DNA of 15,705 nucleotides, taken from NCBI GenBank assembly GCA_934149115.1, contig CAKPDW010000030.1:1-15705 (forward strand), written 5' to 3'. The first letter of the stretch is position 1. The number at the start of each line of letters is the position of its first letter. Shown here one piece after another: positions 1 through 7,502 of the stretch. This DNA comes from an uncultured Clostridia bacterium (lineage in GTDB: Bacteria > Bacillota > Clostridia > TANB77 > CAG-508). The notes below the pieces were generated by a model that saw only the letters and a list, made by a program, of their open reading frames with translations, searched no databases and was not told where the DNA came from. Both the position numbers and the translations under genes were made by a program.

Positions 1-1374
1 TTTGTCTGATTTGTATTTGTCTAGATATTTATTATGTACCTCCAATTCGGCTGTTGCTTTCTTTTCTTCTTTTGCACTCATTGTACCTAATAAATCATAA
101 TCAGCTCTTGGTTCATCATATATATATGATATTGTGATATTGTGTAATTCCCAGAATACAAACATTGAAATTATAAATGCTATTATTGCATATGCACATC
201 TATCTATATACAGCCATTCGATTTTTAGCTTAGTAGCTGATTCTTTCATTAATTTTATTTTTAGTCTATATTCTTTTGTTCCTTCTTTTGGTACTATTTT
301 ATCTATAAATTGTTTTATGTATTTTTTCTTATATAATTTTTGTTCCCATGGATTTTGCATATCTCGTCCTGTATCAACACTTCCATTGTCTTTTAGCTTT
401 CTTACTAGTATATAGCATATGAATGTTACAACTATTAAAAGCATTTGAATAATAAATCCTGTTTTTCCTTCATAAAATGATTTTGTAAATGCAAACATAC
501 TAACTGCCCAATTTTTAATTGGTTCTAGGAATAATATTGGTAATGCAGAAATAAGTGCTAATGATTGGAACACATAATCTAATTTTTCTCTTTTTAATAT
601 TTCAATCTGCATTTCTTGTGTGATATTATTCAAGTTTTTTAAATATAATGATGCACCATCTGAGTCTTGTCTATCACCAAATTCTTTTGTTAAATATGAA
701 ATTCCAGCAAATTCTTTTAGGAAACTATTTGGTGCTATATCATAATATTTCTCTAATTCCATTTCTGGATCATCTGAAATTAATATTTCATAAATTTTTT
801 GTGCTTGTCTTGAAACATCTAATTCATCGTTTTGTGCTACTTCATATACTGCTTCTTCAACAAGATTAAACTCATGATATGCATGTCTCATTTCTGAGAA
901 CATATCTATTTGTTCTTTCAAAAGTTTATTATCAACTTTATCAACCATACCTGTTAATAATGTTTCTGCAAAGAACAATTCAAATAGTAATAATGTTGCT
1001 AGCAATACTGGATTACTTTTTGCTACAAGTATTATTATAACTGTTAATGGAAGTACTACTATGATTGCTCTTGTCATCATTTGTGCTGTTTGCATTCTTG
1101 TTAAGTATTCATCTTCCAAATTTATAATTTCTAGTCTTCTTCTAATTTTTAATATGTATCTTCTTAAAAATGGTACTCTTACTATGAAAAGGTATATTTT
1201 TTGATACATTATTTCTTTTGAGAAAGTTTTTGTTTTTGTTCCATCTACAAGTGATGCAACAAATTTTGTATTTTTCTTATTGGTAAATTTATTTATTATT
1301 AAATATGCTACTATTAATACTCCAAATACTGCCAATATTCCAATTATAAATTTACTAAGCATTTCATTGGACAT
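1..1374 (-). CDS. TadB/TadC-like (T2SSF-type) pilus inner-membrane platform protein, 3' end outside window
   Basis: The frame is open for 458 codons from an ATG at 1374 to the window edge, with no stop, so the C-terminus is missing. An AGGAGG sits 11 bases before the ATG, 26 bases after the stop of the motor ATPase gene. Membrane segments are visible at about residues 9-28, 103-119, 122-140, 268-284, 307-324 and 392-410. Between them is a soluble helical stretch (about 141-265) that begins KLLKEQIDMFSEM and continues with FNLVEEAVYEVA, which resembles the helical core of T2SSF/TadB/TadC proteins. A basic helix followed by a membrane helix occurs twice (about 66-119 and 350-410), so this could be a TadB-TadC fusion; that is inference. 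Known family members form the inner-membrane platform on which the Tad motor ATPase acts. The position after CpaF-like and CpaB-like genes supports this. The exact subfamily is uncertain. Confidence 0.72.
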   Translation of the reverse strand, partial: MSNEMLSKFIIGILAVFGVLIVAYLIINKFTNKKNTKFVASLVDGTKTKTFSKEIMYQKIYLFIVRVPFLRRYILKIRRRLEIINLEDEYLTRMQTAQMMTRAIIVVLPLTVIIILVAKSNPVLLATLLLFELFFAETLLTGMVDKVDNKLLKEQIDMFSEMRHAYHEFNLVEEAVYEVAQNDELDVSRQAQKIYEILISDDPEMELEKYYDIAPNSFLKEFAGISYLTKEFGDRQDSDGASLYLKNLNNITQEMQIEILKREKLDYVFQSLALISALPILFLEPIKNWAVSMFAFTKSFYEGKTGFIIQMLLIVVTFICYILVRKLKDNGSVDTGRDMQNPWEQKLYKKKYIKQFIDKIVPKEGTKEYRLKIKLMKESATKLKIEWLYIDRCAYAIIAFIISMFVFWELHNITISYIYDEPRADYDLLGTMSAKEEKKATAELEVHNKYLDKYKSDK

Positions 1375-1399
1375 TGTTAGTTGCACCTCCTACTTCATT

Positions 1400-2218
1400 T
1401 TATAAATCTGTTGCTGGTTCTATGTGATGTGATGGACTTGTTGCAAGTCTTGCTCTTGCATTATCTTCTGTTGCTGTTGCGCTTATTGTTTGTGGTTTTA
1501 TTCCCCAGTTTCTTTCTAGGAATTTATCAAATGCTATTTGATCAGCATCATCCATGTTTTCTCTCATACCTCTTATGTTTTCATCTGATATTGGGTTTAC
1601 TAATACGTATGAGTCATTAACAAATTCTAATATATTTCTGTATTTGTATATTTCTTTGTTTGTTGTTTTTGAGAAGAACATTGTAGCATTATCAAAGAAT
1701 TTATCTACTTTTCCTTCCATTGTGTTTTCACGTCTGTGATTATATGTATATTCATTTTTTTCTTCTACTGGTATACATTCTGTTATTCTTTCTATATAAC
1801 GTCTTCCTCTAAAGTCTTTTACTAAGTGAATATCAAAGTTTAGAACTTGAACAACCTGGTCTTCTGCTACTTTTTCATCTGTGAATGTTCCAGCTCTTAA
1901 CATTGAGTTTCTAAGTGCTGTAATTAAGTTTGGAAATGTTTTAGCATGGTGAGTAAATAATGTAAATTTAGATGCAACCTGTGCTGACTGAATCATCCAA
2001 GATGCTACGGGGTCAGTTGCAACCTCACCGATGATATTAACAGAACCATCTGTCTTTTTCTGAACGTCCAAACATTCCTGACCTGCAATTGTTTCAGTTT
2101 CACGCATTGATAAAATGTTTCTTGTTGGATAAATTTTTCTTAAGTGCAACTCGAATGCAGTTTCAGTGATACGAAGGTTCATTGTTTCGTATATATTTTC
2201 TATCATTGCCATCAACAT
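1400..2218 (-). pseudogene. CpaF/TadA-type motor ATPase, C-terminal part of a frameshifted gene
   Basis: This is the C-terminal half of a GspE/CpaF-family secretion ATPase. The first ATG at 2218 lies just after the Walker A threonines and has no ribosome site of its own, so it is not a credible independent start. Reading this frame upstream gives GKTT, the end of the P-loop begun in the other frame. Visible are a Walker-B-like strand with the conserved glutamate (NIIGEVATDP, about residues 61-70) and the following TLFTHHAKT segment, which matches the ST-IHA region of CpaF proteins. LRNSMLRAG further on is also typical. The tail (about 240-272) is acidic and low in complexity. The stop at 1400 is followed by the ribosome site of the TadB/C-like gene. 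In its intact form the protein would hydrolyse ATP to drive pilin assembly or secretion. Confidence 0.78.
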
Positions 2219-3371
2219 TGTTGTTTTTCCGGCAACCTTGCTCTCCTGTAAGTGCTATAATTCTTGCTCCTTTTACAAGGAATTTTAATAATTCTATTGT
2301 TTCTTCTTTTCCGTCAAATCTAACTATTTGTTCTAGTGTAGCTCTCTTAACGTCGAATTTTCTTACAAAGAATGCCCATGTTTCAGACATACTTGGTCTA
2401 ACAACAACGACACGAGAACCATCTTTCATTTCATTGATTTTATAACCGTTTGTATCAGATAACTGACCTGGGTTATTGTATTTGTATATGTTTTGACATA
2501 CTCTTTTTAATTCAGCTTCTGTTCCAAATGATAAAAATGCTAATCTGATTGATTTACCTTGGAACATTATCCAGATACTATCACATGCTCTTGGCACTTT
2601 TGCATCTGTAATTTGTGTTAAGTAATCTGCATCTGTTTGTGCAACTTGGCTTAAGAAACTTTCTGGTAAACCAGATACACCACCAGATACACCATCTATG
2701 TTCATATCTCTAACTTCATCAATACTACTATATCCTTTGTATTTTTGATATATTCTTTGAACAACTATTTCAAGTTTATCATTGAATGATAATTTAAAGT
2801 TTTCTTTTTCATATATTTCACTAATTTCATCTTCTGTTATAACATAGCAAGGTTTTGATTCACCTTGAATATATTTTAAAACAGCTAAATTATATTTCTT
2901 TATCATTTCACCTAAAGCTTCATATCCAAAGCTTTTTTGATATTCATGAATTATAACATCGAATTTATCTTGACCTGTTAGTAATGATGGTATGTCAAAA
3001 GGAATTGCTTTTGAGATATTAGTTTCTGTAACACCATACTCTTTTGATAAAAGGTCATATATAAGTTCTTTGATGTATTTTTTATCATTTACATCGCCAT
3101 ATGTACACCCTTTTAAAGCCTTTTTTAATTCATATTTTTTATTTTTTCTTCTTTTTAATTCCTCTTCTGATAAACCAATATCATAAAGGTTTACTTTTGT
3201 AATTTCGTCAAGTCTTCTTTTTATAAAAGCAATCATTTTGTCTAATGTGTATGTTTGATCATCTTGTTCTATAATATTTTCTGTTTCTGCTTTTTGATTT
3301 TGTTTTATTTTATATGCTATATAAAATAAAACTGCGAATATGACTAATATAATAAGTATTGCGTTAACCAT
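2163..3371 (-). pseudogene. CpaF/TadA-type motor ATPase, N-terminal part of a frameshifted gene, with membrane anchor
   Basis: The ATG at 3371 follows AAAGGAG by 11 bases. The product starts with a hydrophobic segment (residues 3-20) and KIKQNQK, which predicts an N-terminal membrane anchor. CpaF/TadA ATPases are normally soluble, so this is unusual. A charged linker and a helical region (about 40-210) precede the N1-type domain (about 210-345), where SIDEVRDMNIDGVSGG and VVVVRPSMSETW can be seen. The family match ends at the P-loop GEQGC (376-380). The next codons read RKNNN and run out of frame to a stop at 2163. Removing one base at 2231-2235 restores GKTT and joins this to the piece at 1400-2218, giving a protein of about 655 residues against roughly 400-500 for usual CpaF. 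The gene may be truly inactive, or this may be a sequence error. Confidence 0.78.
2231..2235 (-). other. Single-base frameshift site in the Walker A codons of the CpaF-like gene
   Basis: On the coding (minus) strand the bases read CAA GGT TGC CGG AAA AAC, giving Q G C R K N. Dropping one C of the CC gives GGT TGC GGA AAA ACA ACA (GCGKTT). Dropping one T of the TT gives GGT GCC GGA AAA ACA ACA (GAGKTT), which is the commoner Tad form. A net shift of +1 is needed. There is no long homopolymer, and no stop or SD-like stimulator next to the site. Both flanks remain good coding sequence, so the change is either recent or an artefact. Confidence 0.85.
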
Positions 3372-3412
3372 TTCTAAAGAAACTCCTTTCTCTTTTGCGA
3401 TTACTAATGTGT

Positions 3413-4261
3413 TTATCTTGACATATATACTTCTTGTGTTTTAAATACCAATCTATCTGCTGCATTTGCTACTTCGTCTACAAATACGGCATTTCTGTCA
3501 TTACTATTTATTAGACTTTTTCTAAATTTCAAAAAATAGTTTCCAATTTGTCCTTCATTTGCATTTTCAAAAAATAATGTATTATATGATACAGCAGGTA
3601 TTTCTCTTTTTTCTCCTATTGCTCTTGCTATATTTTTTTTAGTATATTTTGAAAATCTATCATATCTTCCGATTAGTGGAAGTATTTTGTTTGTTTTGAA
3701 TATTGGATTTTCTTTTTTTAATTTTTCATATTGATCAATATCTCTTTGTCTTTGTGTTAAATTTAAAACTATGACATCTGACAAATCTAACATTTCATTT
3801 ATAAAAGGATCATCTAATCCTTTTGGTAAATCTATAAATACATAATCATATTGTTGGTTTGCTAATTTTGCTAGTTCTTTAAATGTACTTTTTACTCTTT
3901 GCATGTCTAATTCGTTTTGTGACATATAGCTTAATATTACTTCTAATCTTCCTTTATATATTACTCTTGAATAATCTGTTATTACATCTCCAGATGTTTT
4001 TCCACTTGCTAATAATTTTGATAATCCGTCTATTCCTGATCCAATGTCTAATTTTCCTCCAGTTAATTCTCTTATTGCTCTTTTAGTAGAATTATCTCTA
4101 TCAACAAAAAATGCATTTTTTATTGTTGGATCATTGAAGTTCATATCTACCATCAATATTCTTGTATTATTTTCAACAGCCATATGTGCTGCTATTGCTA
4201 TCATTGATAATGTTTGTGCAGTTTCTTTTTTTGTACTGCTCCAAAATGCTACAATTGACAT
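3413..4261 (-). CDS. CpaE/TadZ/MinD-like P-loop protein with degenerate Walker A (second copy)
   Basis: This 282-residue protein has the fold order of ParA/MinD ATPases. The N-terminal beta strand and loop are IVAFWSSTKKETAQTLSM (3-20). The deviant lysine region is kept, but the GKT of KGGxGKT is replaced by AQT. RILMVDMNFNDP (34-45) matches the switch I/A' region, and YDYVFIDLPKG (138-148) matches the Walker B strand. In Tad systems CpaE/TadZ localises the pilus machine to a pole or focus, and several family members have atypical P-loops. The ATG at 4261 follows AAGGAGCC by 9 bases; the stop of the preceding gene lies in that gap, so the two are likely translationally coupled. Loss of the P-loop suggests weak or no ATP hydrolysis, which is inference. 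A minor alternative is a general partition-type protein, but the operon argues against it. Confidence 0.75.
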   Translation of the reverse strand: MSIVAFWSSTKKETAQTLSMIAIAAHMAVENNTRILMVDMNFNDPTIKNAFFVDRDNSTKRAIRELTGGKLDIGSGIDGLSKLLASGKTSGDVITDYSRVIYKGRLEVILSYMSQNELDMQRVKSTFKELAKLANQQYDYVFIDLPKGLDDPFINEMLDLSDVIVLNLTQRQRDIDQYEKLKKENPIFKTNKILPLIGRYDRFSKYTKKNIARAIGEKREIPAVSYNTLFFENANEGQIGNYFLKFRKSLINSNDRNAVFVDEVANAADRLVFKTQEVYMSR

Positions 4262-4264
4262 TTC

Positions 4265-4969
4265 TTAGGCTCCTTTTTCAATTTTTCTAACAGCTTTTCT
4301 TATTTCTCCTCCACCTACTCCGTCTTTTTCTAGTATACCTTCTGCTAAAAAGATTAGTCCATCTTTATATTGTGCGCTTAGATATTTAAAGTTTATTTTT
4401 GATGTTCTTTGATTTTCAATTATTACACTTTGATCTCCTCTTTCAAATGGAAGATATATTTTTTCTTTTTCCCATTCTACATTACATGTCATTGCTAAAA
4501 ATTCAAGATATTCATCTTCTTCTTGTAACATGTCTTTTGAGAATAGTATTTTGGTTAATGTTATTTTATTTTGTAATCCTGATAGTGCTTCGATTCCTCT
4601 TTTTAATGAGTATACGTCAAATGAAGTAACAAAATAATTTTTTATTGCTTCATCTGCTCCAAAATCACAATATCCTTGATATGTGTCTATGTCTAATAGA
4701 CAGTAATCATATGGGAATGGATCTGTGCTTGATAATCCAAGATATACTCGAATTTCGTCCATATCTGAAAATCCAACTGCTACATCTATTGATTCAAATT
4801 CTGTAATATACGTTTTTGTTGGGTGTATTACAGGAACTATGTATTTTGCTTTTTGTGTTATTGTTGAATCTACTATTATGACTTTTTTTCCAAGCACAGT
4901 CATTATTTTGGCTACGTATAATAAAAAGTCTGTTTTATCGTATGCACCTATAAATGCAATTTTGTTCAT
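4265..4969 (-). CDS. CpaE/TadZ/MinD-like protein lacking a P-loop (first copy)
   Basis: The ATG at 4969 is preferred over an in-frame TTG at 4981, because GGAGGAG lies just before the ATG and overlaps the TTG start. The 234-residue product begins NKIAFIGAYDKTDFLLYVAK. This occupies the place of a ParA/MinD P-loop, but the loop is GAYDKTD with no GK[ST]. KKVIIVDST (28-36) and YDYCLLDIDTYQG (87-99) align with the A' and Walker B strands. It is more degenerate and shorter than the paralogue that follows. The C-terminus is Gly/Lys-rich (GVGGGEIRKAVRKIEKG). It lies 18 bases after the CpaB-like gene and 3 bases before the next gene, so it is firmly in the operon. A scaffold or partner role for the second MinD-like protein is plausible but only inferred. 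Confidence 0.65.
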   Translation of the reverse strand: MNKIAFIGAYDKTDFLLYVAKIMTVLGKKVIIVDSTITQKAKYIVPVIHPTKTYITEFESIDVAVGFSDMDEIRVYLGLSSTDPFPYDYCLLDIDTYQGYCDFGADEAIKNYFVTSFDVYSLKRGIEALSGLQNKITLTKILFSKDMLQEEDEYLEFLAMTCNVEWEKEKIYLPFERGDQSVIIENQRTSKINFKYLSAQYKDGLIFLAEGILEKDGVGGGEIRKAVRKIEKGA

Positions 4970-4987
4970 TTGCTCCTCCAAAATTTA

Positions 4988-5929
4988 TTAATATCCTAAA
5001 TCTCCCATTAAAGCTTCTCTAGCTGCTTGTACTGTTGTTTTCTCTGTTGTGTATCCTTCGTTTACTTTAGTTGTTCTTTCATCATCTGTGTAATTTGCTA
5101 ATACTGATTCTATATATTTTCTTATATCCATTGCGTCTTTTCTTGCATCACTAACTACAGTTGCATCATATTCTGTAAAGCTGTTTGCTTGCATTAAACT
5201 TACTACTGTTGAATTTGGTACATATGTTGAATTTAATTCTACTTGTGCTGCATCAATATATTGTGTTGCATATAATTTTGTTCCCTCAATTATGTATGAT
5301 TCAACTATTGCGTTATTTAATAGCAACATTTGGCTTTCTGATAATTTTAACCACATTGTATTTGTGTTACAATCTTGTACTTTTATTTTTGATAGTACAA
5401 CAAAATCAGCACTTGTTGGGTATGCAATTCTGATATCTATGTAATCATCTTTTTGTAATTTTGATGGTAATGATATCATTGTATATTCTCCCAATCTATA
5501 TGTTCCAGATTCAGCACTTCTTTCAATCATGTCTGTTGTTATTATAGTGCTTTTTGATAATGCTAATTTTGATTTTATTTGATATTCTGTTGGTTTTCCA
5601 TCCTTGTCAAAAGCTGTTGCATAATTTTTTATGTTTTCCTCTGTTATAGCATTATCTGGTACGCATTGTGATGGAACTGATATTTCTTCTATTTTAGCTT
5701 CTGCTCCTTCAGATGCTGTTAATATTTCATCTTTTTCAACATTAGTCTTTATTGCATATACTTGTTTTGTTGCAACTTCTGCAGCTTTTTGTGCTTCTAA
5801 AATTTGTTGTTTTAAACTTTTTACTTTCATATACATTAAAGATATTAAAACTGCTGAAATTATTATTGCTACTAAAAAGCCGAAAAGAAAAGAATTTCTA
5901 ATCTTTCTTTGCATTGGATTCATTGCCAT
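4988..5929 (-). CDS. CpaB/RcpC-like SAF-domain pilus assembly protein
   Basis: The start at 5929 (MAMNPMQRK) is chosen because AAGGAGG lies 8 bases before it; an upstream in-frame ATG at 5962 has no ribosome site. The 313-residue product has one membrane segment (about 13-34) and then a short coiled-coil-like helix (35-56). The SAF-type region follows (about 57-150), with VYAIKTNVEKDEILT, then VPDNAIT, and KSTIITTDMI near its end. A beta-rich extracytoplasmic domain (150-225) and a helical tail complete it. In known Tad loci CpaB/RcpC is an anchored periplasmic or extracytoplasmic assembly factor. It is the first gene of the operon and sits about 60 bases from a good promoter. The product is somewhat longer than many CpaB proteins because of the C-terminal tail, which I do not recognise. 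Confidence 0.75.
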   Translation of the reverse strand: MAMNPMQRKIRNSFLFGFLVAIIISAVLISLMYMKVKSLKQQILEAQKAAEVATKQVYAIKTNVEKDEILTASEGAEAKIEEISVPSQCVPDNAITEENIKNYATAFDKDGKPTEYQIKSKLALSKSTIITTDMIERSAESGTYRLGEYTMISLPSKLQKDDYIDIRIAYPTSADFVVLSKIKVQDCNTNTMWLKLSESQMLLLNNAIVESYIIEGTKLYATQYIDAAQVELNSTYVPNSTVVSLMQANSFTEYDATVVSDARKDAMDIRKYIESVLANYTDDERTTKVNEGYTTEKTTVQAAREALMGDLGY

Positions 5930-5997
5930 TTTATATTCCTCCTTATTTGTGCATTTGCACATAGTTATTTCTTTATATCATTTAAACTCTTGATAAC

Positions 5998-6026
5998 ATT
6001 GTACAACATCGTCGCATTTTAGTAAA
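5998..6026 (-). promoter_or_regulatory. Sigma-A-type promoter of the Tad-like operon
   Basis: On the minus strand TTTACT (6021-6026) and TACAAT (5998-6003) are separated by exactly 17 bases. They lie about 70 bases before the CpaB-like start and after the end of the HAD gene. The -10 has 5 of 6 consensus bases, the -35 has 4 of 6. No operator was recognised. Confidence 0.5.
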
Positions 6027-6079
6027 TATTATCAATAAATGTAATTTAAAAATTATATTTCTGTTACATTTTTGTAATT

Positions 6080-6961
6080 TTAAAATTGTGTATTTATATA
6101 TTTTTCAAAGGTTTCACTTACTCCATCTTCATTATTGGTACCTACTTGAACTTTTGCTATTTCTTTTATTATAGGTGTGCTATTCCCCATTGCTACGCCT
6201 AATCCAGCGTTTTCTATCATTTCTTTATCATTGATATTATCTCCTATTGTTACTACTTCTTCTTTTGTTATATTCATTTCTTTCATTATATATTCAAGGG
6301 CTGTCCATTTATTTACATTTTTGTTTGTTATTTCCGTATAGCAATATTCTACCAAAGTTTCTTCTGTTCCAGTTTTTATGATTTTTTTTGACATATGTGA
6401 TACTTCTAAAACATCTATATTATTTATTGTCCTTAATTTTTTTATTATGCTTCCAAAAACAATTTGACTTTGATCACATACTGTTACTTTTAGATATTTT
6501 TGGTCATCTGATTTTAGAACATAATCATACACATCTGTTAATATGTTTATGTTTGTTCTTTTTTCTTCTTGTTTATGTGTATTTTCACTATGATAAAATA
6601 ATGTGTTATAATTTAATGATTTTGTTAGAACTTCATTTTCTGTATATATATTATAGTAAATACTATTTTCTTCACATATTTTTACTATATTTAAAATTTG
6701 TTCTTTGCTTAGAAATTTATCATATACGGTTTGTCCTTTTTTCATATCATATACAATTGCACCATTTCCTGATATTAAATAATGATTTGCTTGTAAGTCG
6801 TTTGCAAGATCTTCTACTGAGCTTATTGGTCTTCCTGAAGCTAAAACTACTTCTACTCCATTTTCTATTGCTTTTTTTATTTCAATTTTTGTTTTTTCAG
6901 AAACTTCTCCATATGAATTTAGTAATGTTCCGTCCAAATCAATTGCTACTAATTTATACAT
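6080..6961 (-). CDS. Cof-type HAD-IIB family phosphatase
   Basis: The 293-residue length matches Cof/YidA-like sugar-phosphate phosphatases. Motif I is DLDGTLL with nucleophile D8 and acid D10, motif II is SGRP (42-45), and motif IV is GDNIND (240-245) with D241 and D245 as magnesium ligands. The IIB cap domain lies between about 80 and 210. These soluble enzymes remove phosphate from sugar phosphates or related metabolites; the substrate cannot be told from sequence. GGAG lies 8 bases before the ATG. It appears to be a single-gene unit, divergent from the spore-protein gene and followed by the promoter of the Tad-like operon. I saw no strong terminator after it, so some read-through into the Tad-like operon is possible. 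Confidence 0.9.
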   Translation of the reverse strand: MYKLVAIDLDGTLLNSYGEVSEKTKIEIKKAIENGVEVVLASGRPISSVEDLANDLQANHYLISGNGAIVYDMKKGQTVYDKFLSKEQILNIVKICEENSIYYNIYTENEVLTKSLNYNTLFYHSENTHKQEEKRTNINILTDVYDYVLKSDDQKYLKVTVCDQSQIVFGSIIKKLRTINNIDVLEVSHMSKKIIKTGTEETLVEYCYTEITNKNVNKWTALEYIMKEMNITKEEVVTIGDNINDKEMIENAGLGVAMGNSTPIIKEIAKVQVGTNNEDGVSETFEKYINTQF

Positions 6962-6997
6962 TCATAATTCTCCTTTTTTCTTTCAAATTCTTTATCT

Positions 6998-7025
6998 ATT
7001 ATAACATTTCCACTTTTTTTTTCAA
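6998..7025 (-). promoter_or_regulatory. Promoter of the HAD phosphatase gene
   Basis: On the minus strand TTGAAA (7020-7025) and TATAAT (6998-7003) are 16 bases apart, with a TG one base before the -10 (TGTTATAAT, an extended -10). It lies 37 bases before the start codon. Confidence 0.65.
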
Positions 7026-7081
7026 TTATTTTGTATAAAAATTTCCAGTTTATTTTTCGTTTTTTTACACATCATATATAG

Positions 7082-7110
7082 TGAAAAAACGTTTTAGTTT
7101 TTTCATTATA
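7082..7110 (+). promoter_or_regulatory. Putative sigma-G/sigma-F promoter of the SASP gene, within a perfect 9-bp dyad
   Basis: TGAAAA (7082-7087) and CATTATA (7104-7110) are 16 bases apart. They fit the forespore pattern of a TGAATA-like -35 and a CATnnTA -10, and lie 27 bases before the SASP start. A perfect inverted repeat, TGAAAAAAC at 7082-7090 and GTTTTTTCA at 7097-7105 with a 6-base loop, covers the -35 and enters the -10. Forespore control is known for this protein family; the site itself is inferred. Confidence 0.5.
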
Positions 7111-7136
7111 TTAAAAATACCTTGGAGGTGAATACA

Positions 7137-7340
7137 ATGACAAACAATAGTAATAAAAAGTTAGTTCCAGAAGCTATGGATTCTTTAGAAAAATTCAAAT
7201 ATGAAGTTGCTAACGAAGTTGGTGTTAATTTAAAGAATGGTTATAATGGAAATATTTCAGCTAGAGATGCCGGAAAAATAGGTGGTAACATGGTTAAGAA
7301 AATGATTCAACAAGCTGAAAACTCAATGATTAACAAATAG
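7137..7340 (+). CDS. Alpha/beta-type small acid-soluble spore protein (SASP)
   Basis: The 67-residue product carries the family's signatures: FKYEVANEVGVNL (20-32) followed by GYNGNISARDAGKIGGNMVKKMI (35-57). The E23-V24 bond in KYEVANE is the expected site of the germination protease GPR. These proteins coat DNA in the forespore, protect it from UV and heat, and are degraded on germination as an amino-acid source. GGAGGTG lies 7 bases before the ATG at 7137; an in-frame TTG at 7122 overlaps this site and is rejected. It is monocistronic with its own terminator. This is the clearest evidence that the organism forms endospores. Confidence 0.95.
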   Translation: MTNNSNKKLVPEAMDSLEKFKYEVANEVGVNLKNGYNGNISARDAGKIGGNMVKKMIQQAENSMINK

Positions 7341-7400
7341 TTTTAGTTTTGAATAGTCATAAGTTTTAGTTTCTAAAGTTTATGAATGTTTAAAATTTAC

Positions 7401-7443
7401 AAAGAGCATAAGACAATAAATTTGCCTTATGCTCTTTGCTTTA
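7401..7443 (+). terminator. Intrinsic terminator after the SASP gene
   Basis: AAAGAGCATAAG (7401-7412) pairs perfectly with CTTATGCTCTTT (7426-7437) around a 13-base loop. The tail GCTTTATT is only moderately T-rich. Confidence 0.7.
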
Positions 7444-7464
7444 TTGGTGTTTTAGTGCTATAAT
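7436..7464 (+). promoter_or_regulatory. Promoter of the unrecognised 191-residue gene
   Basis: TATAAT (7459-7464) has a TG one base upstream (TGCTATAAT, an extended -10). A weak -35, TTGCTT (7436-7441), sits 17 bases upstream and overlaps the end of the SASP terminator. Confidence 0.55.
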
Positions 7465-7502
7465 ATATTATGTATATCAATTATAGAAAGGAGACTTTTA
7501 GA

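Noticed and set aside
2229..2231. Reassigned CGG codon as the explanation for the odd Walker A residues
   Set aside because: CGG is used as a normal arginine codon in the SSB-like and acetyltransferase genes, and only a frame change restores the GKTT and the downstream domain.
6064..6077. Terminator after the HAD gene
   Set aside because: TTACA and TGTAA form only a 5-bp A/T stem with a 4-base loop and no T-run, too weak to call.
6388..7038. Plus-strand open frame of 216 codons
   Set aside because: It lies opposite the HAD phosphatase gene, is made of Leu/Phe/Tyr-rich low-complexity sequence and has no ribosome site; it is a shadow of an A-rich coding strand.
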